A DNA stretch of 23,230 bases. Origin: Puniceicoccales bacterium. GTDB lineage: Bacteria > Verrucomicrobiota > Verrucomicrobiia > Opitutales > JAIRKQ01. This document shows positions 7,427 through 15,812 of this stretch, one piece after another (position 1 is the stretch's first letter; every line of letters starts with the position of its first letter). Both the position numbers and the translations under genes were made by a program. The stretch lies in NCBI GenBank assembly GCA_031289835.1, contig JAITOW010000063.1, positions 1 through 23,230 of the forward strand, given 5' to 3'. The notes beneath the pieces are model-generated. The model had not been told where the DNA came from. It did not search any database and saw only the letters and a list, made by a program, of their open reading frames with translations.

Positions 7427-9039
7427 TGGAGGATGCGGTTTTTCAGGCAAAATTCAGCAAGGATATTGCGCAAGTCCTGTCCGTTGACCCCGGTTTGCGA
7501 TTGAGGGAGTTTGCGAAATTCTTAGACTGCAGTGAGGATTCGGCGCTGAATGCTTTGGCTGAGATCAGTGGTTTAAAGTTTATAAAAAAATTTACGGTCG
7601 ACGGCGAAGTTTTGAAAAAAATACCATACCAGCTGGTGACGGAGTATAAGATTTTGCCGATCGGCATCGACGGAAACACGGTATCTTTCGCCATCTGCTG
7701 GCCACTAACAAACAGTCAGATCAGGTGGATAACCGTTGCCACGGGGTACGACGTCGAGTGTTCGCTCGGCCATACGGATGCCATAATCAAGTTCATTGGG
7801 GAAAGTTTTGGTTTGCCCGGTGTTGCGGCACAGGGGATCGACGATGAGCAGAATTGGGAAGATGTGGAAAATGAGGATGCCATTGTGATAAAGTTCGTTA
7901 ACAACCTCTTGAAGCGGTGCATCGAAGCGCGGGCAACGGACATTCACTTTGAGCCGCAGCGATCCAGCTTGACCATCAGGTATCGCGTCGATGGAGACTT
8001 GGTCATTGCGCGTGTACCGGAAAATTTGAAAAAATTTCAAGCCGCCATCATTTCCCGCCTAAAAATCATGGCGAAGCTGAATATTTCAGAAAAACGTCAC
8101 CCCCAGGACGGCAAAATTTTGTTCAAGATGCCGCAGGGACCTCTCGACATCAGGGTATCAACCCTGCCAACAACGTACGGTGAAAGCGTGAGTCTGCGAA
8201 TCCTCGCCAATGGCAATGGTCCGATTGAACTGAATGATCTCGAGCTTGACCAGCCGCGGAAAACGCTTCTAAAGGATGCGCTCGCTCGACCCCACGGAAT
8301 AATTCTCGTAACCGGACCGACGGGGTCCGGAAAGTCTACGACGCTCAGTGCATGTTTGCGTGAGTTACGTGTGCCAAACAAGCGCCTAATGACCGTCGAA
8401 GATCCCATAGAATACGAGATCCAGGGAGTTAATCAAACGCAGGTAAATCCGGAAATTGGCCTGACATTTGCCAGTGTGTTGCGTTCCATTTTGCGGCAGG
8501 ATCCGGATATTATCATGATCGGGGAGATACGCGACCGGGAGACCGCTGAAATTGCGATCAGAGCGTCCATTACTGGACATCTTGTTCTAAGTACGTTGCA
8601 TACAAACGATTCCGTCGGCACGCTCACGAGGTTGCGCGACATCGGCGTGGAAGATTTTTTGCTATCATCGGCAATCAGACTCATTGTGGCACAGAGATTG
8701 GTTAGGAAACTGTGTCCGCACTGCGCCAAAGGGGAAGATTTTAAGAAGATGTCCCGGCAGGAAGCGGAGCGAATATTTAAGTCCGAGCTGTCCACCGCTC
8801 TTATGGCGTGTGGCTGCGACCATTGCGATGGATTGGGGTATTACGGCAGGATGGGAGTCTTTGAAATTCTCGATGTAAACGATGCCATACGCAAAGCCAT
8901 CGTCGAACGAAAATTGGAGGTGGAGATCCGTTCAATTGCCGCTGAAAACGGCATGTTAACACTGAAAGACGACGTATTGGATAAAATTAAAAACGGCACC
9001 ACATCCATAGAGGAAGCCATGCGAATCATTGAACATTGA
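7423..9039 (+). CDS. gspE: Type II secretion / type IV pilus assembly ATPase GspE (PilB-like)
   Basis: The 538-residue cytoplasmic hexameric ATPase powers pseudopilus assembly. An N-terminal domain (about 1-140) of the T2SE-N type is followed by the ATPase. Visible motifs are Walker A GPTGSGKS (298-305), the Asp box VEDPIE (325-330), Walker B IIMIGEIRD (363-371) and the His box STLHTND (390-396). A zinc-binding tetracysteine follows with CPHC (431-434) and CDHC (465-468), as usual in GspE and PilB and unlike retraction ATPases. The start overlaps the previous stop as ATGA; the second ATG at 7426 is equally possible. It ends the plus-strand cluster and overlaps the convergent transporter gene by 14 bases. 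Whether the machine secretes proteins or builds a pilus cannot be settled here, because the major pilin gene is not in the window. Confidence 0.95.
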   Translation: MMEDAVFQAKFSKDIAQVLSVDPGLRLREFAKFLDCSEDSALNALAEISGLKFIKKFTVDGEVLKKIPYQLVTEYKILPIGIDGNTVSFAICWPLTNSQIRWITVATGYDVECSLGHTDAIIKFIGESFGLPGVAAQGIDDEQNWEDVENEDAIVIKFVNNLLKRCIEARATDIHFEPQRSSLTIRYRVDGDLVIARVPENLKKFQAAIISRLKIMAKLNISEKRHPQDGKILFKMPQGPLDIRVSTLPTTYGESVSLRILANGNGPIELNDLELDQPRKTLLKDALARPHGIILVTGPTGSGKSTTLSACLRELRVPNKRLMTVEDPIEYEIQGVNQTQVNPEIGLTFASVLRSILRQDPDIIMIGEIRDRETAEIAIRASITGHLVLSTLHTNDSVGTLTRLRDIGVEDFLLSSAIRLIVAQRLVRKLCPHCAKGEDFKKMSRQEAERIFKSELSTALMACGCDHCDGLGYYGRMGVFEILDVNDAIRKAIVERKLEVEIRSIAAENGMLTLKDDVLDKIKNGTTSIEEAMRIIEH

Positions 9040-10525
9040 CGCTCGTTTTTTTCGGTATGCGCTTCGTTCGGTACACACTTTTTTCAAGGGCGAGGTAATT
9101 TTCCGCCAATTTCGCTAGGCGAACGAAGGGCAGCCCCAACGCTAGGTAAAAAATCGCAACGATGATCCCGGGAACAAAAAAATCAAAGGACGAGCTCGCA
9201 ATGGTTGTATAAGTCTTGGTCAGCTCAACGATCGTAATCAGCGACACGAGCGACGATTCTTTAATTATCGCGATGAAATCATTGGTCAATGGCGGCAGCA
9301 CAAAGCAAAACGCTTGCGGTATAACGACATATCGCAAAGACTGCCACTGGTTCATGCCAAGCGCACGGGCTGCCTCCATTTGCCCACTGGGCACGGCTTC
9401 CAGGCCCGCACGAAAATTTTCAGACTCGTATGCCGCGTAATTAATACCAAGCGCGACTATTCCGGCAACAAGCGGCTTTAACGTAACTCCAATGAATGGA
9501 AGGCCGTAAAATATAAAAAATAACTGTATGATTAGGGGCGTCCCGCGAATGACCTCAACGAACAGTGTTACGATGAGTTGCATCCATCGCGGCGCATATA
9601 ATTTGATGAGCACTAGCACCAAACCGAGTACAACGGCTAGCACCATCCCACAAATCGACACTTCAAGCGTTACCAGGGCGGCTTTGGCAAAAACTGGCAA
9701 TAATTTGGCGTATTTTTGAAGCTTACCGATGGATTGTTCTTGCTTAAAGGTCTCGCAGGCATCTGTGCTGCCGCTGCATGTTACCTTAGCGACATACTCA
9801 TCGAATAACGGGTTGTTTAAACCCCATTTTGAAACGATTGCCTGTATTTTTCCACTTTTAATCAGTTCGAGTAAAGCTCGATTAATATCCTTGATCAGCG
9901 CGGGATTATTCTTGTTAACTGCCACCAAATACTCAACTTTACCGAAATTGTTGATGATTTTTAGACCATCAAACGCCATCATGGAGTATGTTGCAGCCGG
10001 ATAATCTATCACGGCGGCGTTCACTCTTCTATTTTTTAGGTCGGAAAGGGCTCCGTATTCGTTCGGATATTCCAAAAGCGTCATATCTTTGCGCTGGCTT
10101 AGCACAACTTTTGGCCACGAAGCACACAGTATCCCCACCTTCTTGCGCGCGCATTGCTCAATGGTCTTGACCTCATCGTCATCTTCCCTAACAACGAGTG
10201 ACATTTGGCAAACATAGTACGGTATCGAAAATAGGACGGCATCCTTGTTTTCTTCGCTGCGAAACAGGCCTTCCACGATGGCGTCGTACAAGCCGTGATC
10301 CAAGCCGGGAATCAACCAAGCCCAATCATTTTGGCAAAAAACCGGAGTCCTGTCCAACTGCTTACAAACTTCTTCAATTATCTCCTTTTCAAAGCCAACG
10401 AGCTGGTTATTTGCGTCGTAAAACACACTTGGCGCACCACTCTCCGTATCGGCTGCCCAACGCAACTCATCGCCGTACGTGCTGCCATAAAAAAGTACCA
10501 AAGCAAAAATTAAAAGCCCCTTCAT
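9026..10525 (-). CDS. Polar amino-acid ABC transporter, fused substrate-binding protein and permease
   Basis: One 499-residue chain contains two functions that are often separate. Residues 1-18 form a signal peptide or signal anchor. Residues about 20-240 are a family-3 solute-binding domain (starting ELRWAADTESGAPSVFYD, with DAIVEGLF in the middle). Residues about 275-475 are a HisM/GlnP-type permease with five or so membrane helices, RGTPLIIQLFF at 327-337 and the ATPase-coupling loop EAARALG (384-390) leading to VVIPQ. The extra stretch 240-270 contains two Cys (C250 and C257) that might form a disulphide. The substrate is likely a polar amino acid such as glutamine; the sequence does not decide which. 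It follows glnQ by one base on the minus strand, and the two make a complete importer. Its end overlaps gspE. Confidence 0.92.
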   Translation of the reverse strand: MKGLLIFALVLFYGSTYGDELRWAADTESGAPSVFYDANNQLVGFEKEIIEEVCKQLDRTPVFCQNDWAWLIPGLDHGLYDAIVEGLFRSEENKDAVLFSIPYYVCQMSLVVREDDDEVKTIEQCARKKVGILCASWPKVVLSQRKDMTLLEYPNEYGALSDLKNRRVNAAVIDYPAATYSMMAFDGLKIINNFGKVEYLVAVNKNNPALIKDINRALLELIKSGKIQAIVSKWGLNNPLFDEYVAKVTCSGSTDACETFKQEQSIGKLQKYAKLLPVFAKAALVTLEVSICGMVLAVVLGLVLVLIKLYAPRWMQLIVTLFVEVIRGTPLIIQLFFIFYGLPFIGVTLKPLVAGIVALGINYAAYESENFRAGLEAVPSGQMEAARALGMNQWQSLRYVVIPQAFCFVLPPLTNDFIAIIKESSLVSLITIVELTKTYTTIASSSFDFFVPGIIVAIFYLALGLPFVRLAKLAENYLALEKSVYRTKRIPKKTSVNVQ

Positions 10526-10526
10526 C

Positions 10527-11297
10527 CTACATATACCTCTTTAAAAAACGTTTTGTGCGCTCATCCTTTGGAGAGATAAAGATTTCGTCCTCGTCGGAAA
10601 TCTCTATTACCTGTCCATCTTCGATGTAAATTATGTAATCGGATGCGTCGCGCGCAAACTTCATTTCGTGGGAGACTATCACCTGTGTCATGCCGTCCTT
10701 ATCCAGATTGCGCATTACTTGGAGAACTTCCTCGACCATCTCGGGATCCAGGGCGGAGGTGGGCTCATCGTAGAGCATTAGTATCGGGTTCATGGCAAGG
10801 GCGCGTGCGATGGCAACTCTCTGCTTTTGCCCACCGGATATGCTCCACGGGTGGCGCTTGTAAAGATTTGAAAGCCCAACTTTGTTAAGCAGCTCCATGC
10901 CTTGTTTGCGCGAAAGCTCACGGGATTGCTTTTTGACGACCATCGGCGCGAGCATGATATTTTCAAGCAACGTTTTATGAGGAAATAGGTTGAAGGATTG
11001 GAAAACCATTCCGATACTTTGCCGCAGCTGGTGGGCACGCTGGAGGAATGTGCCGTTGTCAACGAGCGCCAACTCCGATGAAATCGATGTGCCATTTATG
11101 GAAATTTCGCCCTCATCCAATATCTCCAAACAATTTAAGCAGCGTAGCAGCGTAGACTTACCACACCCGGAGGGGCCAATTATGGAGACCAGATCGCCAC
11201 TTTCGATGCTAAAGCTTATGTTTTTTAAAATAGGATGATCATCGTAAACTTTAGATAAATTTTTTACCCGTATAAGTGGCTCTACGTTCTCTGACAT
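10527..11297 (-). CDS. glnQ: Polar amino-acid ABC transporter ATP-binding protein
   Basis: The 256-residue ATPase has Walker A GPSGCGKS (41-48), a Q-loop in GMVFQSFNLF, the signature SISGGQKQRVAIARAL, Walker B LMLYDEPTSALDPE and the switch His in VIVSHE. The helical insertion after the second strand and the overall length are those of GlnQ/HisP-type ATPases, which drive import with two permease subunits. It begins 21 bases after the lspA stop and ends one base before the fused binding-protein/permease gene, so it is probably part of the ileS-dksA-lspA operon or has a promoter within lspA. No metabolic regulator site is evident. The family call is firm; the gene name reflects the closest general family rather than a proven substrate. 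Confidence 0.95.
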   Translation of the reverse strand: MSENVEPLIRVKNLSKVYDDHPILKNISFSIESGDLVSIIGPSGCGKSTLLRCLNCLEILDEGEISINGTSISSELALVDNGTFLQRAHQLRQSIGMVFQSFNLFPHKTLLENIMLAPMVVKKQSRELSRKQGMELLNKVGLSNLYKRHPWSISGGQKQRVAIARALAMNPILMLYDEPTSALDPEMVEEVLQVMRNLDKDGMTQVIVSHEMKFARDASDYIIYIEDGQVIEISDEDEIFISPKDERTKRFLKRYM

Positions 11298-11318
11298 CTC
11301 TATGGTAACTTTGGTATG

Positions 11319-11816
11319 CTAATAAAATGTGGATTTTGGTTCTCCCTTATTTCTTGGAAAGAAAGTAAATAAAAAACATAGAAAAACGCCACAACAAATT
11401 GACGCGTCTGCGACATTGAACATCGGCCAACAAAAACCTCCCAGCCTAATATCGATGAAATCGATGACATGTCCATGTAATAGTCGATCGATAACATTGC
11501 CCAGGGTACCAGCGCATATCATTCCATAAATGACCTGATTGCTTCGTTGTTTTATGTTGAGGTGTCTACGTAAAATGAAAATTGTTATCAATACAAAAAT
11601 TCCAATGATGCCGAGTAACAGTCCATTTCCCTGAAGCATGCTCCATGCTGCTCCGGTGTTTCTCGTATGCGATAAAAAAACGCACATTGGCAGGATTGTT
11701 ATGGCTTTGTTGACGAAGCACGTGTCCGCCAAAAATTTGGTGATCCGGTCGCTTGTCAAAACAATCAGCAAAACGGTGTAAAATATGGAATATTCCCTGA
11801 ACTTATTCCTCTTCAT
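11319..11816 (-). CDS. lspA: Prolipoprotein signal peptidase (signal peptidase II)
   Basis: LspA is an inner-membrane aspartyl protease that removes the signal peptide from lipid-modified prolipoproteins. Starting at the ATG complementary to 11814-11816 gives 165 residues beginning MKRNKFREYSIFYTVLLIVL, the normal size. A longer open frame reaches 11945, but that part lies within the upstream gene and is basic and atypical. Conserved motifs are NTGAAWS, GNVIDRLLHGHVIDFIDI (with the first catalytic Asp) and FNVADASICCG (with the second). Four membrane segments are visible. The start lies 14 bases inside the end of the DksA-like gene, which implies translational coupling, and glnQ follows after 21 bases. 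Confidence 0.95.
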   Translation of the reverse strand: MKRNKFREYSIFYTVLLIVLTSDRITKFLADTCFVNKAITILPMCVFLSHTRNTGAAWSMLQGNGLLLGIIGIFVLITIFILRRHLNIKQRSNQVIYGMICAGTLGNVIDRLLHGHVIDFIDIRLGGFCWPMFNVADASICCGVFLCFLFTFFPRNKGEPKSTFY

Positions 11817-12528
11817 AGTCAGAAAATTCACCCATATCATCGGATTGTTCAGTTTCAAAAAGCGAGATCGTCGCACGTTCCTTTGCGATCTTACTGCGTT
11901 CCTGCTCTTCTTGCCCTTGCCTGGAAAACCTCGTAAACGGGACAACTTCCAATCTTTCCGCTTCGATGGGAAGCCCGGTTAGTTCACAAATTCCATAGGT
12001 GCCGTTGTGTATGCGTTCGATTGCCATTTCTATTTCAGCCAAGGCTTCCTGTTCACTCGACATCAAGCTCAGGGCGAATCCGGAGTCAAAGGTCTCCACA
12101 TCCAGGTCATCGGCGGGCACCGAACCATAGGACAAATGTTCCTTTGTCAAGCGGGATAATCCCTGCCTAAGATCGAACTTTAGCTTTAGCAAAAGCTTAT
12201 AATATTTCCGGTACTTTACCGGCACCTCGGATGGATCTTTGTCACGGGTTTCCGTTTGTTTGGAGATATTCGGATTGAAGCCAAGGATGTCCGCTATGGA
12301 AGCGGGGCCGATTTTTTGCGGAGATGGCGGAGGCGCTGCTTTAGGTATGACCACATTTGGCTTAATTTCAACGACTTCTTCCTTCGCAACTTGCTCCTCC
12401 TGCTCAGCTTTTTGGCGAATTACTTGGCGAACATCCTCGAGTGTAAACGCCATGCTGTTGTGGGCTTTGGCTTGCCTGTCAAGCAGGGTATTGCCTTGGC
12501 CAGTTTTATCCATATTCAAATCTTCCAT
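11803..12528 (-). CDS. DksA/TraR-like protein with degenerate zinc finger
   Basis: The 241-residue protein has a long, low-complexity N-terminal half rich in Glu, Lys and Pro (PKAAPPPSPQKIGP at about 64-77). A coiled-coil region and a DksA-type C-terminal segment YGICELTGLPIEAERLEVVP follow, with PFTRFS instead of the second Cys pair. The usual C-x2-C and C-x2-C zinc ligands are reduced to one Cys, so zinc binding by this motif is unlikely. DksA proteins enter the RNA polymerase secondary channel and act with ppGpp; whether this one does is unknown. The first ATG overlaps the ileS stop (TAATG); an ATG at 12513 has a better ribosome binding sequence (GGAAGA). Its position between ileS and lspA is characteristic of Opitutae-like genomes as I recall them. 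Confidence 0.8.
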   Translation of the reverse strand: MEDLNMDKTGQGNTLLDRQAKAHNSMAFTLEDVRQVIRQKAEQEEQVAKEEVVEIKPNVVIPKAAPPPSPQKIGPASIADILGFNPNISKQTETRDKDPSEVPVKYRKYYKLLLKLKFDLRQGLSRLTKEHLSYGSVPADDLDVETFDSGFALSLMSSEQEALAEIEMAIERIHNGTYGICELTGLPIEAERLEVVPFTRFSRQGQEEQERSKIAKERATISLFETEQSDDMGEFSDYEEE

Positions 12529-15347
12529 TACATCATATCACTGTGCTTGGCTTTCAGCGCAACCAAGCTATCCTTTGAAACTTTCCCAAATTTTCCCGCA
12601 TCGAATAGCTGTTCGCACCACTTCCAACTGCGCGGGCACTTTTCTCCACGGGCATGTTTAACGGAGATGTTCGTTGCTTCGGAGGAAGTGAAATGCAATT
12701 CCACCTGCGAAACAATGAATATTTCTTCGAGTGTGTCGACGTATTTTTTCAGCACATCAGCATATTTATCACTTCCTGCACATTCTATGATAACCCGAGC
12801 GTCCAGGGATTGGCCGATGAGCTTTTCCTGCCTCGCATGTTCAAGCTTTTCATTGACGGCATCTCGAAATTTCAAAAGTAAATCGACCTCCCTTTCCTCG
12901 GCTTCAAAGTCCATAAAAGAGCTGGAACCTGGCCAGTTGAGCAGCTGAGCGTGCTGAGCGGAGAATTCCGAGCCGCTTACCAGAAATGCCAAAGCTTCGT
13001 CGCAGGTGAACGTCAAAATTGGCGACAGTATGGCAATTAGGGTGTTAATAATTAGGAATATGGCCGATTGGGACGATCTCCGCTCGTGGGAATCAAACGC
13101 GTGCGTGTACAACCTATCCTTGAGAACGTCGTGGTAAATACTCGATAGCTCAACGGCGCAAAAGCGGTTGACTAGCTGGTACACCCTGTGCATGTCGAAG
13201 TTCGTGTAGGCGAGATTTGTTTCGTCGATGAGCCGCCGCGTCTTTTGCAGGATCCATTTGTCGATGATGGTCATGTCCCCTTGCTCAATTTTGTCAGATT
13301 TTTCGTCAAAGTCACAAAGGTTTCCTATCTGGAAGCGCAGCGTGTTCCTGATTGTTCTGTAGGTGGACACGACGTGGTCAAAGATGACATCCGATATGGT
13401 GATATCCGTCCTAAAATCCTCCGATGCTACCCACAGACGAACGACATCTGCGCCAAATCTGTTAACGTAGTCATCGGCCGTTTGCGGCTTACTGTCGCTC
13501 TTCGATACCTTCTTTTTGTCCTCGTCGACAACAAATCCATGTGTTAAAATCGCTTTAAACGGCGCTCGGCCATTTTCCGAGATCACGCTCGTCCACAGCG
13601 ATGATTGAAACCAGCCGCGATGCTGGTCACTCCCCTCCAAATATAGGTCCGCTGGCCAACTGAGATCGCCGTTGTTTTTTAGAACGGCTCTGTGGCTATT
13701 TCCGGAATCGATCCAAACATCCAATGTGTCCGTGGACTTGCGGATGGTGGCGATATCCCAAGACTTTGGAACGTCTATGCCGGACAAAATTTCCCCAACA
13801 CTCGCTTCAAACCAAAAATTCGAACCATGTTGGCTGATTTTTTTTGCAATTCCCACGGTGACGTCCTTGTCTAGCAAGGGATCGCCTTCGGTGGTGTAAA
13901 AAACTGGCAATGGAATGCCCCAGGCTCGTTGCCTGCTTATGCACCAGTCTGGCCGCGTTTCGATTGCCGCGCGTATGCGATTTTCTCCCCATGCTGGCAG
14001 CCAGGAAACGGTCCCCACTGCATCGAGCAGTCTTTGCCGCAAATTTCCCTTATCAATGGCGATGAACCACTGGTCCATTGCCCTAAAAATTACCGGTGTT
14101 TTCGATCTCCAGCAGTATGGATACTGGTGGGCCACATCGGACTGGTGTACCAAAGCTCCGGCCTTCGCCAGAAGTTCGATCACCCTATCATTTGCTTCGC
14201 ACTTTCCAGCGGATTCTTCGAGCACACTGACTCCAACCAATTCCTTTGGTATGTGCCCATCGTTGGTGTAACGTCCGTCATCATCCAGGGGAGAATAGAT
14301 GTCCAAGCCGTAATTTAAGCCGGTTGCGTAGTCCTCGAGACCATGTCCCGGAGCGGTGTGAACGCAGCCGGTACCCGCATCGGTCGTGACATAGGTTGCG
14401 AGCACGATTTTGCTCCCACGATCAATGATCGGGTGCTCCGTGGATAAATTTTCCAGATCTGAACCTTTAAAAGTTTTGATTGTCTCGCATTGGAGTGAGC
14501 ATTCTTTGGCAAACTTTTCGACCAGGTCCGCGCAAACAATGTAGCATTCGCCCTTCACTTCGACCGCGGCATAGGTGAAATTTGGATGAACGGCGATTGC
14601 GAGATTTGACGGAATTGTCCAGGGTGTTGTCGTCCAGATCACTATATAAGTATTATCATCTATGCCAAGTTTCTGAACGGAATCCTTGTCCATTTTGAAT
14701 TTTACCCAAATGGATTTACTGACATGGTTTTTGTACTCTATTTCCGCTTCGGCAAGCGCAGTTTTGCACGGAATTGACCAGTACACGGGCTTTTTGCCGC
14801 GATAGATCAGCCCCTGCTCCACGCAATCGGCAAAAAAATTTATTACCACCCCTTCGTAGGCCGGGTCCATCGTGCAGTACTCGTGCTTCCAATCCGCCAG
14901 GATTCCAAGCCTCTCAAACTGCCCACGCTGTTTCTTTATATAATTTCTGGAAAAATTGGCGCATTCGTGCCGCAGGGAAACGGTGTCGAGCTTTTTGTTT
15001 TGCTTATTCAGCTCCTTTGCCACCTTGTGCTCAATTGGCAGCCCGTGGCAGTCCCAGCCTGGCACATAGGGCGTGCGAAACCCCATCATCGAGCGATGGC
15101 GTACGATTATATCCTTTAAAATTTTGTTAAATGCCGTCCCGATGTGCACATCGCCGTTCGTGAATGGCGGTCCATCGTGCAGTACAAATACCTCGCCGCT
15201 AGCGTTCTTTTTTTGAATTTTGTCATACACGCCCTGTTTCGCCCAAATATCCACCCGCTTTGGCTCTCTGTTGACGAGGTCTGCCCGCATAGGAAAATCA
15301 GTTTTCGGCAAACTCAGTGTGTCTTTTATATCCATCGGGCAAACCAA
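12528..15347 (-). CDS. ileS: Isoleucyl-tRNA synthetase
   Basis: The 939-residue class I synthetase charges tRNA-Ile and edits Val. The HIGH-type motif is HIGT (68-71) within PPFTNGDVHIGTAFNKILKD. The editing domain carries WTTTPWTIPSN (238-248). EGSDQHRGWF (571-580) and the KMSKS-type loop KVSKS (613-617) are present. An ATG four codons in (15335) is an alternative start. The C-terminal zinc-binding finger of the bacterial enzyme is decayed: GEKCPRSWKWCEQL around 901-914 has Ser where the second Cys is expected, and no distal Cys pair remains. This is probably a lineage trait. It heads the minus-strand operon with the DksA-like gene, lspA and the transporter genes. No T-box or clear promoter is seen in the 118 bases upstream. 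Confidence 0.97.
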   Translation of the reverse strand: MVCPMDIKDTLSLPKTDFPMRADLVNREPKRVDIWAKQGVYDKIQKKNASGEVFVLHDGPPFTNGDVHIGTAFNKILKDIIVRHRSMMGFRTPYVPGWDCHGLPIEHKVAKELNKQNKKLDTVSLRHECANFSRNYIKKQRGQFERLGILADWKHEYCTMDPAYEGVVINFFADCVEQGLIYRGKKPVYWSIPCKTALAEAEIEYKNHVSKSIWVKFKMDKDSVQKLGIDDNTYIVIWTTTPWTIPSNLAIAVHPNFTYAAVEVKGECYIVCADLVEKFAKECSLQCETIKTFKGSDLENLSTEHPIIDRGSKIVLATYVTTDAGTGCVHTAPGHGLEDYATGLNYGLDIYSPLDDDGRYTNDGHIPKELVGVSVLEESAGKCEANDRVIELLAKAGALVHQSDVAHQYPYCWRSKTPVIFRAMDQWFIAIDKGNLRQRLLDAVGTVSWLPAWGENRIRAAIETRPDWCISRQRAWGIPLPVFYTTEGDPLLDKDVTVGIAKKISQHGSNFWFEASVGEILSGIDVPKSWDIATIRKSTDTLDVWIDSGNSHRAVLKNNGDLSWPADLYLEGSDQHRGWFQSSLWTSVISENGRAPFKAILTHGFVVDEDKKKVSKSDSKPQTADDYVNRFGADVVRLWVASEDFRTDITISDVIFDHVVSTYRTIRNTLRFQIGNLCDFDEKSDKIEQGDMTIIDKWILQKTRRLIDETNLAYTNFDMHRVYQLVNRFCAVELSSIYHDVLKDRLYTHAFDSHERRSSQSAIFLIINTLIAILSPILTFTCDEALAFLVSGSEFSAQHAQLLNWPGSSSFMDFEAEEREVDLLLKFRDAVNEKLEHARQEKLIGQSLDARVIIECAGSDKYADVLKKYVDTLEEIFIVSQVELHFTSSEATNISVKHARGEKCPRSWKWCEQLFDAGKFGKVSKDSLVALKAKHSDMM

Positions 15348-15429
15348 ATATGAGCAAATGAAAAAAAGTCGAGAAAGTATTTATGATTTAAATATTGCTC
15401 CCAAATTTAAAATACCAATACGCATAAAG

Positions 15430-15457
15430 TTGACAATTTACAGTTGGCCTGTATAAT
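15430..15457 (+). promoter_or_regulatory. Consensus sigma-70 promoter driving a leaderless or near-leaderless mRNA
   Basis: A perfect -35 TTGACA (15430-15435) and a perfect -10 TATAAT (15452-15457) are separated by 16 bases. The ATG of the downstream gene is at 15466, eight bases after the -10, so transcription would begin at or within a few bases of the start codon. No other start codon follows before deep in the gene. Confidence 0.8.
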
Positions 15458-15465
15458 CTAGATTC

Positions 15466-15798
15466 ATGGAAGAATTCGTCGAGCTTTTCAAAAACATTAC
15501 CAAGGACAAGCAAACTGCAAAGACGATAAAGGACGGGATCAGCAAGGCGATTGAGTGCCTGGATAAAACCAAGGAATGGCTTTCCGAAATTCCCGAAGAG
15601 AAATTCAATGAAGCCATTAAAGTTTCCGGGGAAAAGATCCGCGAAAAATTAGCGGATATGGTACGCAATGGCACGATTAATAGGGAATATTTGGAAAAGG
15701 CGCACAGGACACGCATGATTTTTCCGTCAGATATCACCCGTGGCTGGGAAGAAATAGCCAACCTATACTATGACAAATACAAGAACGAGGTAAAATAA
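15466..15798 (+). CDS. Hypothetical helical protein (110 residues)
   Basis: I do not recognise this protein. It is highly charged, with Lys, Glu and Ile/Leu in heptad-like spacing over residues about 1-80 and a C-terminal part ending SDITRGWEEIANLYYDKYKN, so it should be soluble and mostly alpha-helical. There is no signal peptide, membrane segment or cysteine-based metal site; only one Cys (residue 31) is seen. A perfect consensus promoter ends eight bases before the ATG, so the message is probably leaderless and transcription strong. It is divergent from ileS, and the secreted repeat protein starts 39 bases downstream on the same strand, so the two may be co-expressed. A partner or regulatory role for the repeat protein is only a guess. 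Confidence 0.65.
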   Translation: MEEFVELFKNITKDKQTAKTIKDGISKAIECLDKTKEWLSEIPEEKFNEAIKVSGEKIREKLADMVRNGTINREYLEKAHRTRMIFPSDITRGWEEIANLYYDKYKNEVK

Positions 15799-15812
15799 AA
15801 TCTGAGGTGTAC

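Noticed and set aside
11817..11945. N-terminal 43-residue extension of LspA
   Set aside because: It overlaps the DksA-like gene, is basic and unlike LspA, and the internal ATG gives the usual protein length.
12256..12948. 230-codon plus-strand frame over the DksA-like and ileS ends
   Set aside because: Antisense to two solid genes, with a composition that mirrors their codons and no recognisable protein features.
15348..15429. T-box or tRNA-like leader upstream of ileS
   Set aside because: The stretch is A/T-rich without a specifier loop, T-box sequence or strong stems.
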